Positions 16,733 through 25,689 of a stretch of 52,316 bases of DNA are shown piece after piece. The notes below the pieces were generated by a model, which was given only the letters and a program-made list of their open reading frames with translations, had not been told where the DNA came from and did not search any database. Each line of letters starts with the position of its first letter. Position 1 is the first letter of the stretch. Both the position numbers and the translations under genes were made by a program. Source of the stretch: CAXMRP01 sp964196155 (GTDB lineage: Bacteria > Pseudomonadota > Alphaproteobacteria > Rhizobiales > Afifellaceae); NCBI GenBank assembly GCA_964196155.1, contig CAXMRP010000134.1, positions 1 to 52,316 of the forward strand, in the 5' to 3' direction.

Positions 16733-18217
16733 ATGTCGCTGGCATTTGAAAACAGTTACGCGCAACTGCCGGAGCGGTTTTTCGCGCGCCACCAACCCGC
16801 GAAAGCACCGGCGCCACAGCTGATCCGTCTCAATGGTGAGCTGGCCGGCAATCTCGGCATCGATCCGGCCTGGCTGGAATCGCCCGAAGGCATCGCGCTC
16901 CTGTCGGGAAATGACATCCCCGATACAGCGCAGCCGCTGGCCATGGCCTATGCCGGACACCAGTTCGGCGGCTGGGTGCCGCAACTGGGCGACGGGCGGG
17001 CGATCCTTTTGGGCGAGCTGGACGGCAAGGACGGCATACGGCGCGATGTCCAGTTGAAAGGCGCCGGCCGCACACCGTTTTCGCGTTCCGGCGATGGCCG
17101 CGCCGCGCTCGGACCGGTGCTGCGCGAATATATCGTCAGCGAGGCCATGGCCGCGCTCGGCGTGCCGACGACCCGGGCGCTCGCTGCTATCACCACCGGC
17201 GAAATGGTAATGCGCGAGACGCCGCTTCCCGGCGCAATCGTGACGCGGGTCGCCAAAAGCCATGTCCGTGTCGGCACGTTCCAGTATTTCGCCGCGCGCC
17301 AAGACCATGAGGCGCTGGCCTTGCTCGCAGATCACGTCATTGCCCGCCTTTATCCGGACATCGCGGACAGTCCAAAACCGTACCGGGCTTTGCTCGACAC
17401 CGTCGTCACCCGGCAGGCGGAACTGATTGCCCGCTGGATGGGAATCGGCTTTATCCATGGCGTGATGAACACCGACAATATGGCGATATCCGGCGAGACC
17501 ATCGACTATGGCCCCTGCGCCTTCATGGACGCCTATCATCCCGAAACGGTGTTCAGTTCAATCGACCGCATGGGCCGCTACGCCTATGCCAACCAGCCGG
17601 CGATTGCCCACTGGAACCTCTCCCGCCTTGCCCAGGCGATGCTGCCAATACTCGGCGACGATGCCGACAGCGCGCTCGCTGAAGCCCAGGCGGCGATTGA
17701 CACATTTCCCGATCAGTACCAGGCCGCCTGGCTGACCGGCATGCGCCAAAAACTCGGCCTTGAGCAGGCAGAGAACGATGACAAGGCGCTGGCCGATGAT
17801 CTGCTGGGGATCATGGCCGCCAATGAAGCCGATTTCACACTGACATTCCGGCGTCTGAACACTGTTACAGAAGATACCGCGGCAGACAGGGATAATTCCC
17901 CGTCCGCGCGTGATCTGTTCCGTGATCCCGGCGCATTTGATGAGTGGGCAACTCGCTGGCGGGCGCGGCTTGCGCGCGAGAAAGTGGATGCGGCGGCCCG
18001 AATGGCCACTATGCGGTCAGCCAATCCGGCGATTATTCCGCGCAACCATCGAATCGAGGAAGCGATCCGGGCCGCCGAGAACGAGGGTGATTTCGCACCA
18101 TTTCATGCGCTGAGCGAAGCGCTGGCCGCGCCCTATGATGAAAAAGCGATCGAAACACCCTACGCCGATCCGCCCCGGCCTGATCAGATTGTCCAGGAAA
18201 CCTTTTGCGGAACCTGA
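16733..18217 (+). CDS. selO: Protein adenylyltransferase SelO (YdiU family)
   Basis: Pseudokinase-fold enzyme that transfers AMP from ATP to protein hydroxyls; linked in other bacteria to redox stress. Length 494 residues, normal for the family. Diagnostic segments are YAGHQFGGWVPQLGDGRAIL near residue 72, the nucleotide-binding stretch QLKGAGRTPFSRSGDGRAAL, and the catalytic/metal region FIHGVMNTDNMAISGETIDY followed by GPCAFMD. The C terminus ends in ETFCGT, keeping the conserved late cysteine; eukaryotic forms carry selenocysteine in this region but this gene has no in-frame UGA. A GGG-containing site lies five bases before the ATG. Stand-alone gene, divergent from the DAO-family gene. Confidence 0.95.
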   Translation: MSLAFENSYAQLPERFFARHQPAKAPAPQLIRLNGELAGNLGIDPAWLESPEGIALLSGNDIPDTAQPLAMAYAGHQFGGWVPQLGDGRAILLGELDGKDGIRRDVQLKGAGRTPFSRSGDGRAALGPVLREYIVSEAMAALGVPTTRALAAITTGEMVMRETPLPGAIVTRVAKSHVRVGTFQYFAARQDHEALALLADHVIARLYPDIADSPKPYRALLDTVVTRQAELIARWMGIGFIHGVMNTDNMAISGETIDYGPCAFMDAYHPETVFSSIDRMGRYAYANQPAIAHWNLSRLAQAMLPILGDDADSALAEAQAAIDTFPDQYQAAWLTGMRQKLGLEQAENDDKALADDLLGIMAANEADFTLTFRRLNTVTEDTAADRDNSPSARDLFRDPGAFDEWATRWRARLAREKVDAAARMATMRSANPAIIPRNHRIEEAIRAAENEGDFAPFHALSEALAAPYDEKAIETPYADPPRPDQIVQETFCGT

Positions 18218-18239
18218 ATCCGGCCGGTAGCCGATCCAG

Positions 18240-19403
18240 CTATTCGGCCAGCTGCCGCATCACCGCGTAAAGCTTGCTGTTGGCCTCAAAGCCGATTCCC
18301 GGCAGGTCGGACAGGGCGACCATCCCGTCCTCAACGGGAATATCATCGGCAAAGCCGCCAAACGGCCGGAACACGTCCGGGTAGGATTCGCTGCCGCCCA
18401 GATGCAGGCCGGCGGCCATGTTCAGCGACATCTGGTGCCCGCCATGGGGCACGACCCGCCGCGACGACCAGCCGTTTTCGTCGAGCATTTCCAGCGTGCG
18501 CAGATACTCGACAAGGCCGTAGCTGAGTGCGCAGTCAAACTGCAGCCAGTCCCGCTCCGGCCGCATCCCGCCATAGCGCACGAGGTTGCGGGCGTCCTGA
18601 TGCGAGAACAGGTTTTCGCCGGTCGCCATCGGCCCGTCATAGTGATTGGCCAGCGCCGCCTGCAGCGCAAAATCCAGCGGATCGCCGGCTTCCTCGTACC
18701 AGAAAAGATCATAGTGGCGCATCGCCTCGCCATAGGCGATGGCGGTGTCCAGATCGAACCGGCCGTTTGCATCGACGCACAGATTACCGGCGCCGACTAC
18801 GTCAAGCACCGCTTCGATCCGGCGCAGATCTTCGGCAAGATCAGTAGCGCCGATCTTCATTTTCACCACCCGGTAACCGCGATCCAGATAGCTGGACATT
18901 TCGTCCCGCAGCGCATCAACGCCCTTGCCCGGATAGTAATAACCGCCGGCCGCATAGACCCAGACCTTGTCGTCGGCAACGCCGTTCCGATATCGGTCGG
19001 CCAGCAGCCGGTAAAGCGGTGTGCCGGCAATTTTGCCGACCGCGTCCCAAACGGCCATGTCGACAGTCCCCACCGCCACCGAACGCTCGCCGTGCCCGCC
19101 GGGCTTCTCGTTCTGCATCAGCGTATCCCAGATCCGGAAGGGGTCGAGATTGTCGCCCGCGTCATTCAGCAGCGCATCGGGTTTCGCCTCCTGCAACCGT
19201 GGCAGAAATCGTTCGCGCAACAAGGCGCTCGCCCCGTAGCGCCCATTGGAGTTGAACCCGTAGCCAATCACCGGCCTGCCGTCCCGCACCACATCCGTCA
19301 CCACGGCGACGACGGAGCAGGTCATCTTGGAGAAATCGATATAGGCGTTGGCGAGTGTGGAGCCGAACGGCGCCGTCATCTCGAAAATGTCGACAATTTT
19401 CAT
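18240..19403 (-). CDS. tarD: D(-)-tartrate dehydratase-like enolase superfamily enzyme
   Basis: Predicted to dehydrate D-tartrate to oxaloacetate. It is 387 residues and matches the Bradyrhizobium TarD type along its whole length, including NAYIDFSKMT near the start, GYGFNSNGRYG, NEKPGGHGERSVAVGT and VYAAGGYYYPGKG. Catalytic features are visible: the KMK pair in VVKMKIGA, metal ligands in CVDANGRFD, WYEEAGDPLD and ATGENLF, and the base in VPHGGHQMSLN. The substrate call rests on close overall resemblance rather than superfamily membership alone. An SDR gene lies 108 bases upstream on the same strand and probably shares the transcript. Confidence 0.85.
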   Translation of the reverse strand: MKIVDIFEMTAPFGSTLANAYIDFSKMTCSVVAVVTDVVRDGRPVIGYGFNSNGRYGASALLRERFLPRLQEAKPDALLNDAGDNLDPFRIWDTLMQNEKPGGHGERSVAVGTVDMAVWDAVGKIAGTPLYRLLADRYRNGVADDKVWVYAAGGYYYPGKGVDALRDEMSSYLDRGYRVVKMKIGATDLAEDLRRIEAVLDVVGAGNLCVDANGRFDLDTAIAYGEAMRHYDLFWYEEAGDPLDFALQAALANHYDGPMATGENLFSHQDARNLVRYGGMRPERDWLQFDCALSYGLVEYLRTLEMLDENGWSSRRVVPHGGHQMSLNMAAGLHLGGSESYPDVFRPFGGFADDIPVEDGMVALSDLPGIGFEANSKLYAVMRQLAE

Positions 19404-19511
19404 GATGGCCTTTTACGTTGAAGCCGGGAGGGCATGCCCACCGCACATTGGGTGATGCACCATAACGCCGGTATCAGGGCGCCGCATAAATTTGACCTTC
19501 AGATTGGCGCC

Positions 19512-20276
19512 TCAGATCGAACCGGCTTCGACCATGTAATTGTTGGCCGTGCACATCGCTGCGTCATCCGATGCCAGGAATACCGCCATTCGGGCGACAT
19601 AGACCGGCTCGATCAGGTCCGGCAGGCATTGGCGCTCCCGGTGCTTTTCAAGGCTTTCAGGGGTTGCCCACAAGGTCTTCTGGCGTTCCGTCATGATCCA
19701 GCCCGGCACGACCGTGTTGACCCGGATGCGGTGCTTGCCAAGGTCACGGGCCATGGTGCGCGTCAAGCCATGCACCGCCGCCTTGGATGTCGCATAGGCC
19801 GGAAAGCCGCCGCCGGCCTCCCACCAGGAATTGGAGCCGAAATTGACGATTGATCCCCCGCCCGCCGCGATCATGTCCGGCGCAACCGCCTGGATGGCAA
19901 AAAACTGGTGCTTCAGATTGGTGGCGATCCGCTCATCGAAATAGTCCGATGTGACTTCGTCCCAGTTATGCCGTTCGTCATGGGCGGCATTGTTGATCAG
20001 CACCTGCGCCGGGCCAAGTGTATCGCGCAAGCCGGCAAACGCCGCCTTCAGCCCTTCAATGTCGCGCAGATCGCATGGTTCAAAGGCAATGGTTGCGCCG
20101 CCGGCGGACATTTCCGCGGCCAGCGCCGCGCCGCCTTCTGCATCAAGATCAATTATACCGACATGGGCATCTTGCGCACAAAAGGCGCGGACCATCTCCG
20201 CACCGATGCCGCCGGCGCCGCCGGTGATGTAGACATTTTTTCCGGCAAGGCTTGGATAGATTGCAAATTCGGTCAC
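19512..20276 (-). CDS. SDR, sugar-dehydrogenase-like
   Basis: Classical SDR of 254 residues. The cofactor site is TGGAGGIGAE, followed by NNAAHDERH, the catalytic Ser in NFGSNSWWE, and Tyr/Lys in YATSKAAVHG. The segment VNTVVPGWIMTERQ and the late CLPDLIEPVYVARMAVFLAS resemble bacterial aldose and galactose/arabinose 1-dehydrogenases of the SDR family, so an aldose or sugar-acid substrate is likely. It lies upstream of tarD on the same strand and could supply or share intermediates with it. Exact substrate not determinable. Confidence 0.85.
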   Translation of the reverse strand: MTEFAIYPSLAGKNVYITGGAGGIGAEMVRAFCAQDAHVGIIDLDAEGGAALAAEMSAGGATIAFEPCDLRDIEGLKAAFAGLRDTLGPAQVLINNAAHDERHNWDEVTSDYFDERIATNLKHQFFAIQAVAPDMIAAGGGSIVNFGSNSWWEAGGGFPAYATSKAAVHGLTRTMARDLGKHRIRVNTVVPGWIMTERQKTLWATPESLEKHRERQCLPDLIEPVYVARMAVFLASDDAAMCTANNYMVEAGSI

Positions 20277-20436
20277 GAATTTCTCCCTGATATTGGCACA
20301 ATGAAGGACGGCGCCGGCTGGTTATGTTTGTTGGTGTTCTGCCGCTGGCGCGCCACGATATGCGATCAGCGCAAGGTGAATTGTTCCTGCTGGGGCCGCA
20401 AGTCAGTATTTTGGCGGGGCATCGTCATTATTCGGG

Positions 20437-20901
20437 TCACAGCGACTTCATCATATGGACCCGCAGATGGGCATCATCGTCATGGTCGGGCGGTGCTCTG
20501 TGGGTCTCGACAAACCCGTGCCGCCGGTAAAGCCGAAGCAGATCGGTCATGATCACAGCGGTGTGCAGCCGCAGCGTCCGGATACCGGTGTTTCGCGCCT
20601 GAACGGCGATCTGCTCAAGCAGCCAGCCGCCGATTCCCTTGCCTTGATTCGCCGGATCAACTCCGAGAAAGCCGAGCATGAGATCGTCGCCCTTGTGGCT
20701 TGTTGCAAGGACGCCGACAACCGCACCATCCTCAAGGGCCACATAGACATCGCTTCGCTCGATCGCCGCATCAAGCCACGGATACGGCCCCGGTGTGGCA
20801 TCATCGCGCAGTCTGCCGACATAGCCGGCGAAGGCTTGCTGCAGAATGTGATGGACCACCGCATTTTGCGCGGGCGTGGCAGTTGCAAATACGAGGGTCA
20901 T
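20437..20901 (-). CDS. GNAT-family N-acetyltransferase
   Basis: Acetyl-CoA-dependent acyltransferase of 154 residues. The acetyl-CoA loop is visible in GFLGVDPANQGKGIGGWLLE (QGKGIG is the Q/RxxGxG/A motif), with the preceding beta strand VYVALEDGAVVGVLA. The C-terminal half contains LRLHTAVIMTDLLRLYRRHG, typical for GNAT domains. Target unknown. It sits 37 bases after the hpsP-like gene and 160 bases before the SDR, on the same strand; whether it belongs functionally to the catabolic run is unclear. Confidence 0.85.
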   Translation of the reverse strand: MTLVFATATPAQNAVVHHILQQAFAGYVGRLRDDATPGPYPWLDAAIERSDVYVALEDGAVVGVLATSHKGDDLMLGFLGVDPANQGKGIGGWLLEQIAVQARNTGIRTLRLHTAVIMTDLLRLYRRHGFVETHRAPPDHDDDAHLRVHMMKSL

Positions 20902-20938
20902 GACCGGTCCTCATAGAGGCCACAGAAGATCAGGACAA

Positions 20939-21934
20939 TCAGGGGTTCAGGACAATTTTCGGCGCCACTGCGTTTCCTGCAAGGATATCATCGAAAGCAC
21001 CGAGCCCGTCCGACAGGGGCCGGGCTTCGATCCAGTCCAGCGCCCCGAGCCGGCCGTCGAAAATCGCCGCCGCAGTCTCGCGGAAATCGTTGGGCGTATA
21101 GGTATAGCTACCCACAAAACTGATTTCCTGAAGGGTCATGCGGCGGATATCCAGCCCGCCCGTCGCCTCGCCAAGACCGATATGAACGATCACGCCGCCC
21201 GGCCGCACGATCCGGCTGGCGGCGGCCCGCGTTGTGGAAAATCCAACCGCGTCGATCACCAGATCGGCGGAGCTGTCCTCGGAAAACCCGTCCGCATCCG
21301 GGTCACCGACGGTAATGTTCCCGGCGCTGGCGATCATCCTGTGCCGCTTGGCATTCGGCTCGCTCAGGCGTACCGCGGATGCCCCGTGTGCCAGCAGGCA
21401 AAGCGCCGCCCCGACACCGATGGCTCCGCCGCCGATCACCATGCAATCGAGCGCCTCCAGCGGCCGGTGCGCCACCCGCGCGCCAAGCCGCACCGCGTGC
21501 CAGCCGCAGGCGATTGGCTCGGCCAGCGATGCCTTTTCAAATGAGACCGAGTCCGGAATTCTCACCAGATTGTCCGGCGTCATGGCGACCGTGTCGGCAA
21601 ATGCGCCCTCGCAGGGCGGCATGGATATGATTTGCCGGATCGGGCACAGATTGGGCCGGCCTTCCCGGCAGGCAACACAGGTGTGGCAGGCGACCAGCGG
21701 ATTGACAGTGACCCGGCTTCCGGCATCGGGACCATCGATGATTGTACCGGCGGCCTCATGGCCGAGGATCAGCGGGGCAGGGCGGCGTTCGTCATGACCC
21801 AGGAACGCATGCATGTCGGAACCGCAGATGCCGACCGCCGCGACCCTGACCAGCACATCCCCCGGCCGCCGGGATGGTTCGGCCACATCGCGATAATCGA
21901 GCGCCTTTGGCCCGGTATAGACAAGTGCTTTCAT
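20939..21934 (-). CDS. hpsP: Zinc alcohol dehydrogenase, HpsP-like
   Basis: Medium-chain zinc dehydrogenase, 331 residues. Catalytic zinc ligands are in GICGSDMHAFLGH and ILGHEAAG; the structural zinc cysteines are in CHTCVACREGRPNLC. The NAD site is MVIGGGAIGVGAAL. The ATG overlaps the stop of the SDR upstream by four bases, so the two are translationally coupled. In DHPS degradation two 2-dehydrogenases, HpsO and HpsP, interconvert the DHPS enantiomers through the 2-keto form; with an HpsN-type gene two positions upstream this is the natural reading. The assignment is by gene order, and other polyol dehydrogenase roles remain possible. Confidence 0.75.
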   Translation of the reverse strand: MKALVYTGPKALDYRDVAEPSRRPGDVLVRVAAVGICGSDMHAFLGHDERRPAPLILGHEAAGTIIDGPDAGSRVTVNPLVACHTCVACREGRPNLCPIRQIISMPPCEGAFADTVAMTPDNLVRIPDSVSFEKASLAEPIACGWHAVRLGARVAHRPLEALDCMVIGGGAIGVGAALCLLAHGASAVRLSEPNAKRHRMIASAGNITVGDPDADGFSEDSSADLVIDAVGFSTTRAAASRIVRPGGVIVHIGLGEATGGLDIRRMTLQEISFVGSYTYTPNDFRETAAAIFDGRLGALDWIEARPLSDGLGAFDDILAGNAVAPKIVLNP

Positions 21935-22692
21935 TTTGCCGTGTAGCCTCCATCCACACAAAGAACCTGGCCGGTAACATAGCCGCTGGCGTCTGATGCC
22001 AGAAATATCGCCGGACCGACAAGGTCTTCAAGGACGCCGTTGCGGCCGATCGCCGTTTTGGCCGAATGCATGGCGGCAAGTTCCGGGTCGTCGAAAACCG
22101 GCGTCGTCAGTTCGGTCGGGAAGAAACCCGGCGCGATGGCGTTGGCGGTGATGCCGCGGCTCGACCAGGCTTCGGCCATGGCCCGGGTCAGTTGCGTGAC
22201 CCCGCCTTTCGATGCGCCATAGGCGATGCCCTTTTCCAGCGCCCGCGACGATTGCAGCGAGGCGATATTGATGATCCGGCCCCAGCCCCGTTTTGCCATC
22301 TCGCCGGCAAACTGCTGTGCCAGAAAAAACGGCACCGAAAGATTTAGGTGCAAAGTTGCATTCCACTCTGCCGCCGAGACAGTGTCGGCATGCTTGCGCG
22401 GATTGATCCCGGCGGCGTTGACCACAATGTCCGGCATGGCGTTTGCGTCAGCGCAAAAGGCGGCAACGGATTCCGCCGCGCCGTCTTCCATGAGATCAAT
22501 CGCGCATACCTGTCCGGCCCGCTCGCCAAGTGCTGTCTCTAGCACGGCGCGGCGGCGGCCGACCAGAATGATCCGCGCGCCCTGATCGGACAGGGCATGG
22601 GCAATCGTGCCGCCGATGCCCGTTCCGCCGCCAGTGATCAGTGCCGTCCGGCCTTGCAGCGAAAACAGCCCCTCATGTCCCATGATCGTCAT
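21931..22692 (-). CDS. hpsO: SDR, HpsO-like
   Basis: Classical SDR of 253 residues. Motifs are TGGGTGIGGT, the NAAG motif, the catalytic Ser in IINIASLQS, Tyr and Lys in YGASKGGV, and the C-terminal YVTGQVLCVDGGY. The start chosen (ATG at 22692) overlaps the hpsN-like stop by four bases; an in-frame ATG at 22683 is the alternative. The open frame continues far upstream only as antisense of the hpsN gene. In the DHPS pathway HpsO oxidises one DHPS enantiomer at carbon 2, which fits the gene order HpsN-SDR-zinc dehydrogenase, but the sequence alone does not prove the substrate. Confidence 0.75.
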   Translation of the reverse strand: MTIMGHEGLFSLQGRTALITGGGTGIGGTIAHALSDQGARIILVGRRRAVLETALGERAGQVCAIDLMEDGAAESVAAFCADANAMPDIVVNAAGINPRKHADTVSAAEWNATLHLNLSVPFFLAQQFAGEMAKRGWGRIINIASLQSSRALEKGIAYGASKGGVTQLTRAMAEAWSSRGITANAIAPGFFPTELTTPVFDDPELAAMHSAKTAIGRNGVLEDLVGPAIFLASDASGYVTGQVLCVDGGYTAK

Positions 22693-23993
22693 GCCGCATT
22701 GGTGTCGAAATCCTCGTCCGGAAAATATTTCTTCAATCGCGCATCGGCGGCCCGGGCATGACCCTCCATACCCTCCAGCCGAGAGATACGCGCCGCTGCC
22801 TGCGCCACATCCCGGCAGGCTTCGCGGCTCATCCGCTGGGTCGTCACCACCTTCATGAATTTGTGCACCGACAGACCGCCGGTATATTTTGCAGCGCCCT
22901 TGGTCGGCAGGATATGGTTGGTGCCGGAACATTTGTCGCCAAAGGTGACGGTGGTCTCCTCGCCGATGAACAGCGAGCCATAGTTTTTGAGGCGGTCCAC
23001 ATACCAGTCCGTGTTGGCCGTATGAATTTCCAGATGCTCGGCGGCATAGGTGTCGGAAACCGTTGCGGCCTCCTCGTCGCTGTCGCACACGATGATTTCG
23101 CCATAGTCGCGCCAGGACGCGGTCGCCGCGTCGCGCGCCACCGCCGGCAAGGCGTTGATTGTGGGTTCCATCAGCGCGGCGACGGCCTCGCCCAGTGCCC
23201 GGTCGGTGACGATCAGCCAGGCGGGCGAATCGACGCCATGTTCGGCCTGGCTCACCAGATCCTCGGCGATCATCGCCGGGTCGGCGGCGGCATCGGCGAT
23301 GATGGCTATTTCGGTCGGGCCGGCCACCATGTCGATGCCGACCTTGCCGAACAAGGTGCGCTTGGCCTCTGCGACAAACCGGTTGCCGGGACCGACCAGA
23401 ATGCTGGCCGGCTTGCCGGTGAACAGGCCGTGTGTCATCGCCGCGATGGCCTGCACGCCGCCCAGCGCCAGAATGGTGTCGGCGCCGCACAGGTTCATGG
23501 TGTAGACAATCGCCGGGTGCGGCCCGTCATTGCCCTTCGGTGCGGAACTGGCGATCACGCTCTCCACACCGGCGACCCTGGCGGTGGCAACGCTCATGAT
23601 TGCCGAGGCGACATGGGCATAGCGGCCGCCGGGCACATAACAGCCGGCGGTCTCGATCGGGATCAGTTTCTGGCCTGCCCACAGGCCTGGCGACAGTTCG
23701 GTTTCAAATTCGCAGATAGACGCCTTTTGCGCGTCGGCAAATGTGCGGACTTGGTCGAGCGAAAAGGCAATGTCGTCTTTCAGCGTTTGCGGAACAGCGC
23801 GTGCCGCCGCCTCTATGGCATCGGCGCCGAGCACGATATCGCCGGTATAACCGTCCAGATCACGGGCATAGCGCCGCACTGCATCTTCGCCATCGGCGTC
23901 GATCTCCGCCAGCATTTGCCCGACGATCCGCCGCGTGTCGGCATCGCCGGTTTGCGGATTGTGTTTTGCTTTTTTCAGGTAAACAGTTGCCAT
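22689..23993 (-). CDS. hpsN: Sulfopropanediol 3-dehydrogenase (HpsN), histidinol-dehydrogenase family
   Basis: Predicted to oxidise 2,3-dihydroxypropane-1-sulfonate at carbon 3 to sulfolactate with NAD. It has 434 residues and the histidinol-dehydrogenase fold: GCYVPGGRYAHVASAIMSVA, the GPGNRFVAEAKRTLFGKVGI loop, MVAGPTEI, the zinc ligands Gln and His in SQAEHG, and DKCSGTNHILPTKGAA. It is not next to his genes. It sits between a TRAP transporter and two alcohol dehydrogenases, which is the arrangement of DHPS (hps) clusters. The SGTNHILPT stretch and the MATVYLKKAK start favour HpsN over HisD, but the family also contains other dehydrogenases. Start nine bases after the TRAP permease stop. 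Confidence 0.8.
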   Translation of the reverse strand: MATVYLKKAKHNPQTGDADTRRIVGQMLAEIDADGEDAVRRYARDLDGYTGDIVLGADAIEAAARAVPQTLKDDIAFSLDQVRTFADAQKASICEFETELSPGLWAGQKLIPIETAGCYVPGGRYAHVASAIMSVATARVAGVESVIASSAPKGNDGPHPAIVYTMNLCGADTILALGGVQAIAAMTHGLFTGKPASILVGPGNRFVAEAKRTLFGKVGIDMVAGPTEIAIIADAAADPAMIAEDLVSQAEHGVDSPAWLIVTDRALGEAVAALMEPTINALPAVARDAATASWRDYGEIIVCDSDEEAATVSDTYAAEHLEIHTANTDWYVDRLKNYGSLFIGEETTVTFGDKCSGTNHILPTKGAAKYTGGLSVHKFMKVVTTQRMSREACRDVAQAAARISRLEGMEGHARAADARLKKYFPDEDFDTNAA

Positions 23994-24002
23994 CGGCTCA
24001 AC

Positions 24003-25582
24003 CTAGTTCCCGTAAATATAGTTCGGCAGCCAGAGCACCAGCTGCGGAAAGATGAAGATGAGGATGAGGCCGATCAGCTGGATCACCATGAACTGCATCA
24101 TGCCGAAATAAATGTCCTTGAGGTCCCATTCCGGCGCCACGCCCTTGAGGAAATAGGCCGATAGTGCCACCGGTGGCGATAACCAGGCAGTTTGCAAATT
24201 GACCGCCACCAGAATACCGAACCATGTCAGGTTTACACCAAGCTGATCTAGCACCGGGATCAGGATCGGCACAATAATCAGCACGATCGGCACCCATTCC
24301 AGCGGCCGCCCAACAGGAAGATCAGCGCCATGATGATGATCAGCACCAGGGTCTTTGACAGGTCCCAGCTTAACAGCAGTTCGGTCACCATGGTCGGCGT
24401 GCCCAGGCGGGAAAACACCGCGCCGAAGAAGTTGGACGCCGCCACCAGAAACATGATCAGTACCGCGATTTCCAGCGTCTTGATCAACGCGTCATAAAGT
24501 TTTTTTACGGTTAGCTTGCGATAGGCCAGCGATAACAGGAGTGCGCCACGGGTGCGGGAAAACATCAGCTGCACGGAAGTGAACAGCCGCTCCATCAGGC
24601 CGGCCTGCTCCATCATGATGCCCATGAATACAAAAAGCGGCACGGCGACAAGCTGGTCATCCAGCATCGTCGAATTGAACTGGAAGGTCTGCAGATAGAA
24701 CGTCAACTTGCCGCTGAATCCCCAGGCGCCGAACACGAAGCCGAGAAAGATCAGCGTGAAGGAAATCGGGAAACCCACGAAGATCGAAAACAGCATCACC
24801 GCGATCATCATGAGCCCGATGGCTTCATTGGAAATGCCGCCCGGGCCAATCCCGCCGGCTACCGAGAACAGGCGATCGCGGAAGGGTAGATATTCGGGAT
24901 AAAATGCGTTGAGAAACACAAGCGCCAGCAGGACGGCATAATAGGGCAGAAAACGGGTGAACTTCCACCGCAGGTCCGCGCCCATGTCGTAAAGCGATTT
25001 CAAGAGTTCCGAGATGCCCTGCAAAAACAAGAACAGGGCGGCCAGCGGCATGGCGGTGCGGGCCGGGGCCAGCGGCGCCATCATCGCCGTGTCCATCGAC
25101 CGTTCCCAGGTGAACCAGGCCTTTATGGTGAACTCGGCCGAGATCCAGAAAAAGAACAGGATCGCCGGGAAATAAAACAACAGATAAAGGGTCGCATCAA
25201 TGGTCGCCTGCCGCTCCAGCGTCCAGTTGCGGTAGAGGAAATCGGCGCGGATATGAACGCCCCGCATCAGCGCGTAGCCGGCGCCGAGCATGAACATCGC
25301 ACCGGCCAGCATTCGGCTGTACTCAAACGAAAAATCGGTCGGCGCGAGAAACACTTTCCGCGCCACAACCTCAAAAACCATCACGAAAACAATCGGTATC
25401 AGCAACAGGCAGGTGATCCGGCCAACCCACAGGTTCATCAGGTCGATGCTGGAAATGATCGGCCGCATCCATGGCGTCGTGTCGTCCGGCGTCTCGCCCG
25501 GCACGCCCAATCGCCGCTCGGCAATCATCTCGTCGGTGATGTTGAGATCGTCGATCTTGATGTCTTCGGCCATGGCCGCCAT
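24003..25582 (-). pseudogene. Fused TRAP permease (DctQ-DctM), internal deletion and frameshift
   Basis: Membrane part of a TRAP importer with the small (DctQ) and large (DctM) subunits joined. Residues 40-200 form a normal DctQ domain and DctM begins near residue 252 (EAIGLMMIAVMLFSIFVGFP). At about residue 346 the DctM N-terminal part (VQLMFSRTRG) passes straight into its distal part (ALLLSLAYRKLTVKKLYDAL), so roughly 150 residues of translocation domain are missing in frame. Near 24306 one base is lost and the frame shifts; the rest (PIVLIIVPILIPVLDQLGVN to LPNYIYGN) continues to the stop at 24003. As written it cannot make a full permease. It lies between the binding-protein gene and hpsN. 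Confidence 0.75.
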
Positions 25583-25647
25583 TCCGTCAGTTGTCGTAAA
25601 TCCGGTCTGCGGCGCTCATCTGCGGCAGGCCGGAGAAAACAAGAATA

Positions 25648-25680
25648 CCTTGGCGCGCGAGGGAAAACCGTGCGCCAAGG
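25648..25680 (-). promoter_or_regulatory. Stem-loop after the TRAP binding-protein gene
   Basis: CCTTGGCGC and GCGCCAAGG form a perfect nine-base-pair stem with a 15-base loop, ten bases after the binding-protein stop and before the permease start. On the transcribed strand a T-containing tail (TATTCTTGTTTTC) follows. It may act as a partial terminator or a 3' stabiliser that keeps the binding-protein message more abundant than the permease message. Confidence 0.6.
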
Positions 25681-25689
25681 CTGTTTGCG

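Noticed and set aside
18190..18217. Selenocysteine in SelO
   Set aside because: The C terminus encodes Cys and has no in-frame UGA before the natural stop.
22693..23490. Upstream extension of the hpsO frame, making an apparent 519-residue protein
   Set aside because: The extension overlaps hpsN in another frame and reads as Arg/Gly-rich nonsense; the SDR fold begins at the ATG overlapping the hpsN stop.
22758..24164. 468-codon open frame on the plus strand
   Set aside because: Antisense to hpsN and the TRAP permease tail, both supported by family motifs.
24295..24312. Programmed frameshift in the TRAP permease
   Set aside because: There is no slippery heptamer at the site and the gene also has a large internal deletion, so decay or error explains it better.
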